Assembly (NCBI GenBank): GCA_023390775.1
Contig: JAEWCF010000096.1
Location: 1 to 14,781 of the forward strand
Direction: 5' to 3'
Source: Bacteroidota bacterium
GTDB taxonomy: Bacteria; Bacteroidota; Bacteroidia; Flavobacteriales; Flavobacteriaceae
Length of the DNA stretch: 14,781 nucleotides
Shown: in pieces, positions 6,266-12,233 of the stretch
Layout: the number at the start of each line of letters is the position of its first letter
Numbering within the stretch: the stretch's first letter is position 1
The notes under the pieces: model-generated
Told to the model about the DNA's origin: nothing
Database searches by the model: none
Seen by the model: the letters and a program-made list of their open reading frames with translations, nothing else
Made by a program: the position numbers and the translations under genes

Positions 6266-8623
6266 CTAAAATTTAAAATTATAGCTGATTCCTGGCACGA
6301 TGCCAAAAATCGAGAACCGGACGGCCTCGTTACGCCCCGTTTCCTCGTTTTGCGAGAAAGACAGCGAGGCGGCATTCCGGCGGTTGTAAACATTGTAAAC
6401 GCTGAAAACCCATTCGCTCCGCCAGCCTTTTTTCTTCTCCGGTTTGGGCGTCCATGTTGCCGAAAGATCCAGGTGGTGATAGGCCGGAAGGGAGTTCATG
6501 TTGCGCGGCCCGTAGGAAGGGACCGTGATGTCCTGATATTGATACTGGCCGGTGGGGAAGGTGGCGGGTTGTCCCGTCTGTAGCGTAAAATTCGCGCCGA
6601 ACGACCATTTTTTACTGAGCTCGTATGCCGAAGTTATCGCGAGGTTGTGCGTTTTGTCATACGGCGAGCGGTACCAATCGCCGTTGTTGATGCCGGGTTC
6701 CGATGCGTTGCGGCCGGGCGTTCGCTGTTGCGATTTGGACAGCGTGTAGGAAATCCATCCGGTAAAATCGCCGGTGTTCTTCCGAAGCAGGAATTCCAGC
6801 CCGTACGCGCGTTGCTCGCCGTTGAGGATAACCTGTTCAAGCGCGTCATTGGCGATCAGGTCGGCGCCGTCGATATAGTCGATGCGGTTGCGGACCTCGC
6901 GGTAAAAGGTCTCGCCCTCGAATGAATATTTGTCGTTGTTGAAGTTCACGAAATAGCCAAAGGCCACCTGGTCGAGGATCTGCGGGCGGATGTAGCGGTC
7001 GCTCGGGGTCCAGACGTCCAGCGGCGTTGGCGATGAGGTGTTGGACACCAGTTGCAGGTATTGCACCATGCGGTTGTAGCTCGCCTTGAAGGACTTCTGA
7101 GCGTTGAACGCGTAAGACAGCGAAAACCGCGGTTCCAGGTTCCCGAATGCCTTCATCAACTCGTTGGATTTGTAATATCTGTAGCCGACGGGTTGCGCCT
7201 TCTCGTAAATCTGCAATTCTTGATTGAAGGTGACGGGCGATCCATCGTACAACTTCTCGGTTGAGGCGCCCAGCCTGTAAAAAGCCGAAGCCCGAAGCCC
7301 GTACCGGATGGTCAGGTCGTTTGTGACTTTGTGGTCGGCGTCGATGTAGACCGATGGTTCGAACGCGTATTTCAGGTCGAGTTGCGCGGGGTTGAAGCCC
7401 GATTCGGAACCCAAAGGCGAGATCGTCCCGGGATTGAACTCGTAATAGATTCCGTTGGTGCCGAAGGAAAGCGTGACCTTCTCGCTGAGGTAGTTCCGGA
7501 AATCGTAGCGAAGGTTGTAATTCCGGATGCCCGAATCGTATTTGAAGCCCACGAAATCCAGATCCAATCCGTAGTAATAATCGCTGTAGATGAGCGAGAG
7601 GTTGGAAAAGAGCTTGTCTGAAAAAAGGTGGTTCCAGCGAAGGTTGAGCGTCGCGTTGCCGTAGATGTTCATGAACGACCCCGAGAGGTTGAACACGTCG
7701 CGCCCGAAATAACCCGAAAGGAAAAGACTGTTGTTCTTGTCCAGTCGATAATTTAACTTCGTGTTGAGGTCATAGAAGTACGCGGAATTCTTGATGTCGG
7801 ACAGTTTGAGCAGCAGGTGCCCGTACGAGGCGCGCCCGCCAATCAGGAACGAGCCCTTTTCCTTTACGATCGGCCCCTCGGCCAAGAGCCGGCTTGAGAT
7901 AAGCCCGATTCCGCCGTTCATGGAGAAGTTGTTCGCGTTCCCGTCCTTCTGGTAGATGTCCAGCACCGACGAGGCCCTTCCGCCAAACCGCGCCGGGATA
8001 CCGCCCTTGTAGAGCTTGAGGTCCTTGATGGCGTCGGGGTTGAAGACTGAAAAGAACCCAAAGACGTGCGAGGAGTTGAAGATCGTCGCCTCGTCAAGCA
8101 AAATCAGGTTCTGGTCGGCGCCGCCACCGCGCACGTTGAACCCCGAAGCGCCCTCGCCGGCATTGGTAACGCCCGGAATCAGTAGGATCGACTTGAGCAC
8201 ATCGACCTCGCCCAGGACCACCGGCATTTTCTTGATGGTCTCGATCGAGAGTTTGGCGGTACTCATTTCGGCACGGCGGATATCGCTTCGCGGTTTTTCG
8301 TTGATGATTACCTCTTCCAATTGTTCACCCTCGACCGTGAGTTCAAGGTCGAGCCGCAGGTCTGCCGAAAGCGCGATTTCCTGCTGGAGGTCGGTGTAGC
8401 CAATTGACGATACGCGGATGGTGTAATTTCCCAACGGCAACGTGATCGAGTAAAAGCCGTACTCGTTGGTGACCGCGCCGGTATTCGCCTCCGGAATGAA
8501 CACGCTTGCCCCGATAATCGTCTCGCGCGTTTGCGAATCGCGAACGGTCCCGCTCAGGGTCGCTTTTTGTGCCGACGCCGCCGAAAAGAGTAGCAGCATC
8601 GCAATGGCGAAAAAGTCCTTCAT
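6266..8623 (-). CDS. TonB-dependent outer-membrane receptor with carboxypeptidase-regulatory-like N-domain
   Basis: A 785-residue outer-membrane transporter expected to take up a substrate using TonB-ExbBD energy. A signal peptide ends at SAASA|Q (18). It is followed by a carboxypeptidase-D-regulatory-like domain (about 21-100, SGTVRDSQTRETIIGASVFIP). The plug domain (about 115-225) includes GFNVRGGGADQNLILLDEA and YKGGIPARFGGRASSVLDI. A long beta-barrel follows and ends with GISYNFKF, an aromatic terminus suited to BamA recognition. The ATG at 8623 is used; a TTG one codon earlier is less likely. A DUF4249 lipoprotein follows 3 bp downstream, and no SusD or glycan-degrading enzyme is near, so a polysaccharide-utilisation role is not supported. 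The icd terminator lies only 12 bp upstream and no promoter box is visible, so expression may depend on read-through. The substrate is unknown. Confidence 0.95.
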   Translation of the reverse strand: MKDFFAIAMLLLFSAASAQKATLSGTVRDSQTRETIIGASVFIPEANTGAVTNEYGFYSITLPLGNYTIRVSSIGYTDLQQEIALSADLRLDLELTVEGEQLEEVIINEKPRSDIRRAEMSTAKLSIETIKKMPVVLGEVDVLKSILLIPGVTNAGEGASGFNVRGGGADQNLILLDEATIFNSSHVFGFFSVFNPDAIKDLKLYKGGIPARFGGRASSVLDIYQKDGNANNFSMNGGIGLISSRLLAEGPIVKEKGSFLIGGRASYGHLLLKLSDIKNSAYFYDLNTKLNYRLDKNNSLFLSGYFGRDVFNLSGSFMNIYGNATLNLRWNHLFSDKLFSNLSLIYSDYYYGLDLDFVGFKYDSGIRNYNLRYDFRNYLSEKVTLSFGTNGIYYEFNPGTISPLGSESGFNPAQLDLKYAFEPSVYIDADHKVTNDLTIRYGLRASAFYRLGASTEKLYDGSPVTFNQELQIYEKAQPVGYRYYKSNELMKAFGNLEPRFSLSYAFNAQKSFKASYNRMVQYLQLVSNTSSPTPLDVWTPSDRYIRPQILDQVAFGYFVNFNNDKYSFEGETFYREVRNRIDYIDGADLIANDALEQVILNGEQRAYGLEFLLRKNTGDFTGWISYTLSKSQQRTPGRNASEPGINNGDWYRSPYDKTHNLAITSAYELSKKWSFGANFTLQTGQPATFPTGQYQYQDITVPSYGPRNMNSLPAYHHLDLSATWTPKPEKKKGWRSEWVFSVYNVYNRRNAASLSFSQNEETGRNEAVRFSIFGIVPGISYNFKF

Positions 8624-8635
8624 CAAAAAATAGTT

Positions 8636-8660
8636 AAAAAAAAGCTGCCGAAGCAGCTTT
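8636..8660 (-). terminator. Intrinsic terminator of icd
   Basis: On the minus strand an 8-bp perfect stem, AAAGCTGC / GCAGCTTT, closes a TTCG tetraloop (8660-8641). The T-run continues from the stem through 8636, giving eight consecutive T residues. It lies 3 bp after the icd stop codon. Confidence 0.92.
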
Positions 8661-8663
8661 GTA

Positions 8664-9887
8664 CTAGTTGAGCTTCCGCTCGAGGTTTTCCTTAATGGCG
8701 GCCAAAAAGCCTTCGGTCGTCAGGTAATCGTCGGCCGTGAGCCCTTCCGGTTTGACCAGCATCGCGAGGTCCTTGGTCATCTTGCCGCTTTCCACGGTGT
8801 CGATGCAGACCTGCTCGAGTGTGTTGCAAAAGTCAATGAGCTGCTGGTTTCCGTCGAGTTTGCCGCGGTGCTCCAATCCGCGAGTCCACGCGAAAATCGA
8901 GGCAATCGGGTTGGTCGATGTTGCCTTGCCCTGCTGGTGCTGGCGGTAGTGGCGCGTGACGGTTCCGTGGGCGGCTTCGGCCTCGACGGTCTTGCCATCG
9001 GGCGTGACCAAAACGGAGGTCATCAGCCCAAGCGAGCCGAATCCCTGCGCCACTGTATCCGATTGCACGTCGCCGTCGTAATTCTTGCACGCCCATACGA
9101 ATCCGCCGTTCCACTTCATGGCAGAAGCCACCATGTCGTCAATCAAACGGTGCTCATAGGTCATGCCGTGCTTGTCGAACTCGACCTTATAATGTTGCTG
9201 GTAAACCTCTTCGAAAATATCCTTGAAACGGCCGTCGTAGGCCTTGAGGATCGTGTTCTTGGTAGAAAGGTAAAGCGGCCACTTTTTGGTGAGCGCCATC
9301 TGGAAACACGAATGCGCAAAACCGTAGATGCTCTCGTCGGTGTTGTACATGGACATCGCCACGCCATCACCATCAAAATTGTAAACGTCCCAGGTTTGGG
9401 TCTCGCCTGATTCGGAAGTGAAAGTCATTGTCAGCTTGCCCTTGCCCTTGATCACGGTGTCGGTCGCCTTGTACTGGTCGCCAAAGGCATGGCGCCCCAC
9501 GACGATCGGTTTGGTCCAACCCTGAACATAGCGCGGCACGTTGCTCATGATGATGGGTTCGCGGAAAACGGTTCCGCCCACGATATTGCGGATGGTGCCG
9601 TTTGGCGACTTCCACATCTTGGAGAGGTTGAATTCCTTGACGCGCTCCTCATCGGGTGTAATGGTCGCACACTTGATGCCGACGTTGTATTGTTTGATGG
9701 CCTCCGCCGAATCGATGGTCACCTGATCCTTGGTGGCCTCGCGGTTCTCGATGCCGAGGTCGTAGTATTTGATATCGAGTTCCAGGTACGGAAGGATCAG
9801 CTGGTCCTTGATGAATTTCCAGATGATGCGGGTCATTTCGTCCCCGTCGAGTTCGACGATGGGATTGGCTACTTGAATTTTAGTCAT
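8664..9887 (-). CDS. icd: NADP-dependent isocitrate dehydrogenase (eukaryote-like IDH1/2 type)
   Basis: A 407-residue cytoplasmic TCA-cycle enzyme converting isocitrate to 2-oxoglutarate and CO2 with NADP+. It belongs to the homodimeric subfamily that includes human IDH1, not the E. coli Icd type. Visible residues follow IDH1: Thr77, Ser94, Asn96, Arg100, Arg109 and Arg132 (in VVGRHAFGDQY) for isocitrate, with Tyr139. Metal-site aspartates are D249 (LIDD) and D272/D276 (NYDGDVQSDTVAQ), and the NADP-binding AAHGTVTRH lies at 304-312. Length is normal and the ATG at 9887 gives the family N-terminus IQVANPIVELDGDEMTRI. It has its own candidate promoter and a strong terminator, so it is probably monocistronic, with possible read-through into the receptor operon. 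Confidence 0.97.
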   Translation of the reverse strand: MTKIQVANPIVELDGDEMTRIIWKFIKDQLILPYLELDIKYYDLGIENREATKDQVTIDSAEAIKQYNVGIKCATITPDEERVKEFNLSKMWKSPNGTIRNIVGGTVFREPIIMSNVPRYVQGWTKPIVVGRHAFGDQYKATDTVIKGKGKLTMTFTSESGETQTWDVYNFDGDGVAMSMYNTDESIYGFAHSCFQMALTKKWPLYLSTKNTILKAYDGRFKDIFEEVYQQHYKVEFDKHGMTYEHRLIDDMVASAMKWNGGFVWACKNYDGDVQSDTVAQGFGSLGLMTSVLVTPDGKTVEAEAAHGTVTRHYRQHQQGKATSTNPIASIFAWTRGLEHRGKLDGNQQLIDFCNTLEQVCIDTVESGKMTKDLAMLVKPEGLTADDYLTTEGFLAAIKENLERKLN

Positions 9888-9907
9888 GTGGTTTGTTTAA
9901 AGGAACA

Positions 9908-9936
9908 CAAAGATAGGAAATGTACCAATTTTAAAA
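9908..9936 (-). promoter_or_regulatory. Candidate icd promoter
   Basis: TATCTTTG on the minus strand (9915-9908) is an exact TAnnTTTG -7 box. A TTTT run (9936-9933) 17 bp upstream is a weak match for the -33 TTTG. Transcription would start near 9903, about 15 bases before the icd ATG. The -33 region falls inside an octamer array. Confidence 0.5.
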
Positions 9937-10123
9937 TGTGTAAATATACCAATTCGGTCATCTCGAATATTATTCTTTGGGCGTTGCGCTTTGCGCCGGG
10001 CTCTTGGCTGCACGCGGTGCCTGCCTCGATCCCTAACGCGACAATACGGAAACAGCTTACCACCCAATAATAATTTTACCTAATTGGTATATTGGTACAT
10101 TCATCAATTGGTACATTCAAAAA
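9921..10123. repeat. Octamer element with inverted TTGGTACA arms and a GC-rich core
   Basis: The left arm reads in 8-bp steps TGTACCAA, TTTTAAAA, TGTGTAAA, TATACCAA (9921-9952). The right arm reads TTGGTATA, TTGGTACA, TTCATCAA, TTGGTACA, TTCAAAAA (10084-10123). Outer and inner units pair as inverted repeats: AATGTACCAATT (9919-9930) with AATTGGTACATT (10106-10117), and ATATACCAATT (9944-9954) with AATTGGTATAT (10082-10092), all exact. The core between them holds two potential hairpins, GGCGTTGCGCTTTGCGCC (9980-9997) and GGCTGCACGCGGTGCCTGCC (10006-10025), and GATCCCTAACGCG. No ORF is evident in it. Together with the rplS terminator and icd promoter it fills the rplS-icd gap. Confidence 0.8.
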
Positions 10124-10144
10124 AAAATCCTGCTCATCGCAGGA
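10119..10144 (-). terminator. Intrinsic terminator of rplS
   Basis: On the minus strand TCCTGC (10144-10139) pairs with GCAGGA (10133-10128) around a 5-nt loop, followed by nine T residues (10127-10119). It begins 13 bp after the rplS stop codon. T residues at 10147-10152 on the plus strand could also allow weak termination in the other direction. Confidence 0.88.
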
Positions 10145-10156
10145 CATTTTTTGAAG

Positions 10157-10507
10157 TTACCTTCTCTTATCTTTAATCTTGGCCTTCTTACCGGTAAGCT
10201 CCCTGAAGTAGAAGATACGGGCGCGACGTACGTGGCCTTTCTTGTTGATCTCGATTTTCTGGAGCGCCGGAAGATTGACCGGGAAGATACGCTCCACACC
10301 AACTGAACCTGACATCTTGCGGATGGTGAAGGTTTCGGTGCTGCCGGTTCCGCGACGCTGGATCACAACGCCCTTGAAGAACTGGGTACGGGTTTTTTCG
10401 CCTTCCTTGATCTCGTAGTACACGGTGATGGTGTCACCCGCCCCGAATTCAGGAAAGTCTTTCTTGGTGATAAATTCGTCCTGGACGAACTTCATTAAAT
10501 CTGCCAT
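10157..10507 (-). CDS. rplS: 50S ribosomal protein L19 (bL19)
   Basis: This 116-residue basic protein is ribosomal protein bL19, which sits at the 30S-50S interface. Recognisable family segments are the N-terminal FVQDEF, FGAGDTITVYYEIKEGEKTRTQFFKGVVIQRRG (22-54), TFTIRKMSGSVGVERIFPVN (59-78) and the basic KKGHVRRARIFYFRELTGKKAKI near the C-terminus. Length is normal. It lies downstream of trmD on the same strand, the conserved trmD-rplS order, but rimM and rpsP are not upstream of trmD here. The 178-bp gap to trmD holds a heptamer repeat pair, an exact TAnnTTTG box and a 65-nt structured leader, so rplS probably has its own promoter and may be autoregulated. A strong terminator follows. Confidence 0.98.
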   Translation of the reverse strand: MADLMKFVQDEFITKKDFPEFGAGDTITVYYEIKEGEKTRTQFFKGVVIQRRGTGSTETFTIRKMSGSVGVERIFPVNLPALQKIEINKKGHVRRARIFYFRELTGKKAKIKDKRR

Positions 10508-10573
10508 GATGGTAATTATTATGGTTTAAACCAGAGCAACGTTCACGATTCTCGCCAGAGGTTGGTCCAATGC
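10508..10573 (-). ncRNA. Candidate 5' leader of rplS (possible L19 autoregulatory structure)
   Basis: Between the expected transcription start and the rplS ATG lie about 65 nt. On the minus strand AACC (10563-10560) can pair with GGTT (10532-10529), and inside that GCGA with TTGC, giving a stem broken by UCUG/UCU internal loops (10563-10529). The same GGTT can instead pair with the AACC of the palindrome GGTTTAAACC (10532-10523), so two alternative folds exist. I recall that L19 leaders have been proposed in Flavobacteria; whether this one matches that model is unverified. Confidence 0.35.
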
Positions 10574-10577
10574 GGGG

Positions 10578-10585
10578 CAAAAGTA
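10578..10585 (-). promoter_or_regulatory. Candidate rplS -7 promoter box
   Basis: TACTTTTG on the minus strand (10585-10578) is an exact TAnnTTTG match, about 70 bp before the rplS ATG. The region where a -33 element should lie is occupied by the AATTTTG heptamer array and shows no TTTG on this strand, so the promoter is only half supported. Confidence 0.45.
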
Positions 10586-10590
10586 AGTAA

Positions 10591-10693
10591 AATTTTGAAT
10601 TTTGAATTTTAAATTTTGAATTATTTCAAAATCATAATTCGCTGATTGCCTGCTGTTTGATCATTCAAAATTCAAAACTTAAAATTTATAATT
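10591..10693. repeat. Heptamer arrays in inverted orientation between trmD and rplS
   Basis: The left arm is AATTTTG, AATTTTG, AATTTTA, AATTTTG (10591-10618), period 7. The right arm is CAAAATT, CAAAACT, TAAAATT, TATAATT (10666-10693), the reverse-complement unit in the same period. Together they could form an AT-rich stem of about 28 bp around a short core (about 10626-10660). The trmD stop codon (10688-10686) lies within the right arm. Confidence 0.75.
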
Positions 10694-11366
10694 CTCCAAG
10701 AAGGTCTGGTCTTCTCGATTTTGTATGCTCGTAGGCCTTGTCCTCGCGCCATTTTTCGATGTTTTTGGCGTGGCCGCTAAGCAGTACATCAGGGACGCGC
10801 CAGCCCTTGTATTCGGCAGGGCGGGTGTAGACGGGTGGTGCGAGCAGGTTGTCCTGGAAACTGTCGGTGAGCGCCGAAGTTTCGTCGCTCAAAACGCCCG
10901 GGATCAGCCTTATCAGGGCATCGCATAAGATCAGCGCGCCAAGTTCGCCGCCGCTGAGGACGTAATCGCCTATTGAAATTTCCCTGGTGATGAAATGGTC
11001 GCGCACGCGTTGGTCAACTCCCTTGTAATGCCCGCACAGGATGATGATGTTTTTTAGAAGCGACATCTTGTTGGCCATTGGCTGGTTGAGCGTCTCGCCG
11101 TCGGGGGTCATGTAGATAATCTCGTCATACTCCCTTTCCGATTTTAATTTAGTTATGCAATCGTCAATTGGCTGGATCATCATAACCATGCCCGCGCCGC
11201 CGCCAAATTGGTAGTCGTCGACGTTCTTCTGCTTTTGCAGGGTGTAGTCGCGGAGGTTGTGGAAATGCACCTCGACCAGGCCTTTGTCAATGGCGCGTTT
11301 CATGATCGAGGCCTCAAAGGGGCTTCGGAGGAGGTCGGGGAGGACGGTGATTATATCAATACGCAT
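10686..11366 (-). CDS. trmD: tRNA (guanine37-N1)-methyltransferase TrmD
   Basis: TrmD methylates G37 of tRNAs reading CNN/UNN-type codons with S-adenosylmethionine, preventing +1 frameshifts; it is a cytoplasmic SPOUT-class dimer with a trefoil knot. The 226-residue product shows GGGAGM (55-60), CGHYKGVDQR (111-120) and IGDYVLSGGE (132-141), which form the knot and AdoMet pocket. Arg153 and Asp168 (in LTDSFQ) correspond to the catalytic/RNA-binding pair of E. coli TrmD, and YTRPAEYKGW (180-189) is the conserved segment after the linker. Length is slightly short of E. coli TrmD but typical of the phylum. The ATG at 11366 gives the expected MRIDIITVLPDLL. A heptamer array with a GC-rich core lies directly upstream and would be in its leader. 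Confidence 0.98.
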   Translation of the reverse strand: MRIDIITVLPDLLRSPFEASIMKRAIDKGLVEVHFHNLRDYTLQKQKNVDDYQFGGGAGMVMMIQPIDDCITKLKSEREYDEIIYMTPDGETLNQPMANKMSLLKNIIILCGHYKGVDQRVRDHFITREISIGDYVLSGGELGALILCDALIRLIPGVLSDETSALTDSFQDNLLAPPVYTRPAEYKGWRVPDVLLSGHAKNIEKWREDKAYEHTKSRRPDLLGEL

Positions 11367-11377
11367 GGAAAGAGGCC

Positions 11378-11457
11378 AATTTTAAATTTTAAATTTTAAA
11401 TTTTGAATTTTGATCCGAGGCGTGAGCGAACTGAACTACCAACGGAAGGAAATTTTG
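11378..11457 (-). repeat. Heptamer array (AATTTTA/G) with a 38-bp GC-rich core upstream of trmD
   Basis: Five tandem heptamers, three AATTTTA and two AATTTTG (11378-11412), are followed by a 38-bp core (11413-11450) and one further AATTTTG (11451-11457). The core shares CCGAG, then GCGAACnGAAC, and a terminal GGA with the core at 3045-3095. It lies between the candidate trmD promoter box and the trmD ATG. Confidence 0.8.
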
Positions 11458-11467
11458 AATAGAGCTG

Positions 11468-11475
11468 CAAATTTA
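11468..11475 (-). promoter_or_regulatory. Candidate trmD -7 promoter box
   Basis: TAAATTTG on the minus strand (11475-11468) is an exact TAnnTTTG match about 100 bp before the trmD ATG. No TTTG is visible at the -33 distance. If used, the heptamer array and its core would be transcribed as the trmD 5' leader. Confidence 0.35.
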
Positions 11476-11808
11476 TCGGTAATAATTGAGACTGGCGGGG
11501 AAATGAGTGGGGGAGTGAAAAATTTGGTGGTTTCCTGTAAGGTATGGAGGAAGGGATGTGCAGCAAAATGAATTCGGTGACGATCGTTTAAGCTGTGGCG
11601 AATTCGGTGCTTGAAAACTTTCCTATTTCGTGTGTTGCCTCGTCCAAATTGTTAATAACTTCCTCCAAAATCAATTTTCCCGACAACCTCAAAGGTTTTA
11701 AAAACCTTTGAGGTGTGATTTACGGCAAAACCGCAATTCTTGTTAAGTGTTGATAACTTCCGATTTGCCTCAAAAGCTTATTAGTTGGCAATTATTACGT
11801 ATTAATCA
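11476..11808. other. Gene-free intergenic stretch with repeated motifs
   Basis: I see no credible ORF or RNA gene here. It contains a 10-bp direct repeat GAATTCGGTG (11570-11579 and 11600-11609, exactly 30 bp apart), two copies of TGTTRATAACTTCC (11650-11663 and 11748-11761), and a 29-bp perfect palindrome between them. GCAATTA (11788-11794) and TAATTGC (11810-11816) form a loose inverted repeat across the stop codon of the next gene. Confidence 0.6.
11686..11714. repeat. 29-bp perfect palindrome
   Basis: ACCTCAAAGGTTTT (11686-11699), one central A, then AAAACCTTTGAGGT (11701-11714): 14-bp arms with no mismatch. From memory, closely similar AACCTTTGAGGT palindromes are frequent between genes in Flavobacteriaceae, so it may be a dispersed element or a bidirectional terminator. 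It is about 95 bp beyond the stop codon of the gene at 11809-12141. Confidence 0.8.
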
Positions 11809-12141
11809 TTAATTGCTTTGGTGCTGAAAACAATACCCATTCCCAATACTCGTCCTATGCTTGCACCGCGTCCCCTTCTTGGTCTTGCCCAAACATCGCG
11901 TTGTGGCCGTTTTTTCACCCTGCGCTTTCGAGCCGCTTGTGAAATTCCTTGCTGTTGAAGGACTGCAGATTTTGCACGGGTCAAGTCCCAGATCTGCGGC
12001 ATCTGCCAGCGAAAGCGCTTTTGACATATTCTTGACCATCCGGCAGGTTGCGGTGTGGTATTTTTCTCCCGATGGCGTCCTGTAAACGGTCTGCGCTTTT
12101 ACTGCGCCCGAAATCAAAAGCAGGAGTAGAAATTTCCTCAT
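11809..12141 (-). CDS. Small secreted protein with two Cys/His (putative zinc) modules
   Basis: A 110-residue protein with a signal peptide (MRKFLLLLLISGAVKA|Q, cleavage after 16). The mature part has two small modules. The first (about 19-61) reads Y-R-T-P-S-G-x-K-Y-H29-x3-C33 ... L-D-P-C56-x2-C59, an H-x3-C-x22-C-x2-C pattern like that found at the ends of some secreted nucleases. The second (about 81-108) reads C83-L-G-x-T-K-K-G-T-R-C93-x10-C104-x2-H107, resembling small domains annotated as DUF5763; that name is from memory. Both patterns look able to bind zinc or to form disulfides after export. No catalytic domain is present, so it may be a binding or structural protein. It is transcribed divergently from the peptidyl-prolyl isomerase gene; the start is the first ATG after a -7-like box. 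Confidence 0.8.
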   Translation of the reverse strand: MRKFLLLLLISGAVKAQTVYRTPSGEKYHTATCRMVKNMSKALSLADAADLGLDPCKICSPSTARNFTSGSKAQGEKTATTRCLGKTKKGTRCKHRTSIGNGYCFQHQSN

Positions 12142-12159
12142 GGTTCAAAAATCTTAAAT

Positions 12160-12167
12160 CAAAGATA
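12160..12167 (-). promoter_or_regulatory. Candidate -7 box for the small secreted Cys/His protein
   Basis: TATCTTTG on the minus strand (12167-12160) is an exact TAnnTTTG match, the same octamer as the candidate icd box. It lies 18 bp before the ATG at 12141. No clear -33 TTTG is seen at the right spacing. Confidence 0.4.
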
Positions 12168-12233
12168 ATACTTTGGGGCGACGCGCCTTCGGACGCCTCA
12201 ATCTTCGTAAATTCGCGCAACAAAATATTTATC

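Noticed and set aside
5453..6583. 376-codon plus-strand ORF antisense to the DUF4249 and receptor genes
   Set aside because: It spans two real genes on the other strand and shows no recognisable domain.
11476..11808. Replication origin
   Set aside because: Only two imperfect DnaA-box-like sites, no dnaA, gyrB or other origin-associated genes in view, and no skew data; kept only as a low-interest observation.
11788..11816. Terminator from the GCAATTA/TAATTGC inverted repeat
   Set aside because: Only 7 bp with a 15-bp loop, AT-rich and without a clear T-run; too weak to call.
12048..12233. N-terminal extension of the peptidyl-prolyl isomerase frame
   Set aside because: The extension overlaps the divergent secreted-protein gene and its promoter and adds no family sequence; the ATG at 12234 is where cyclophilin similarity begins.
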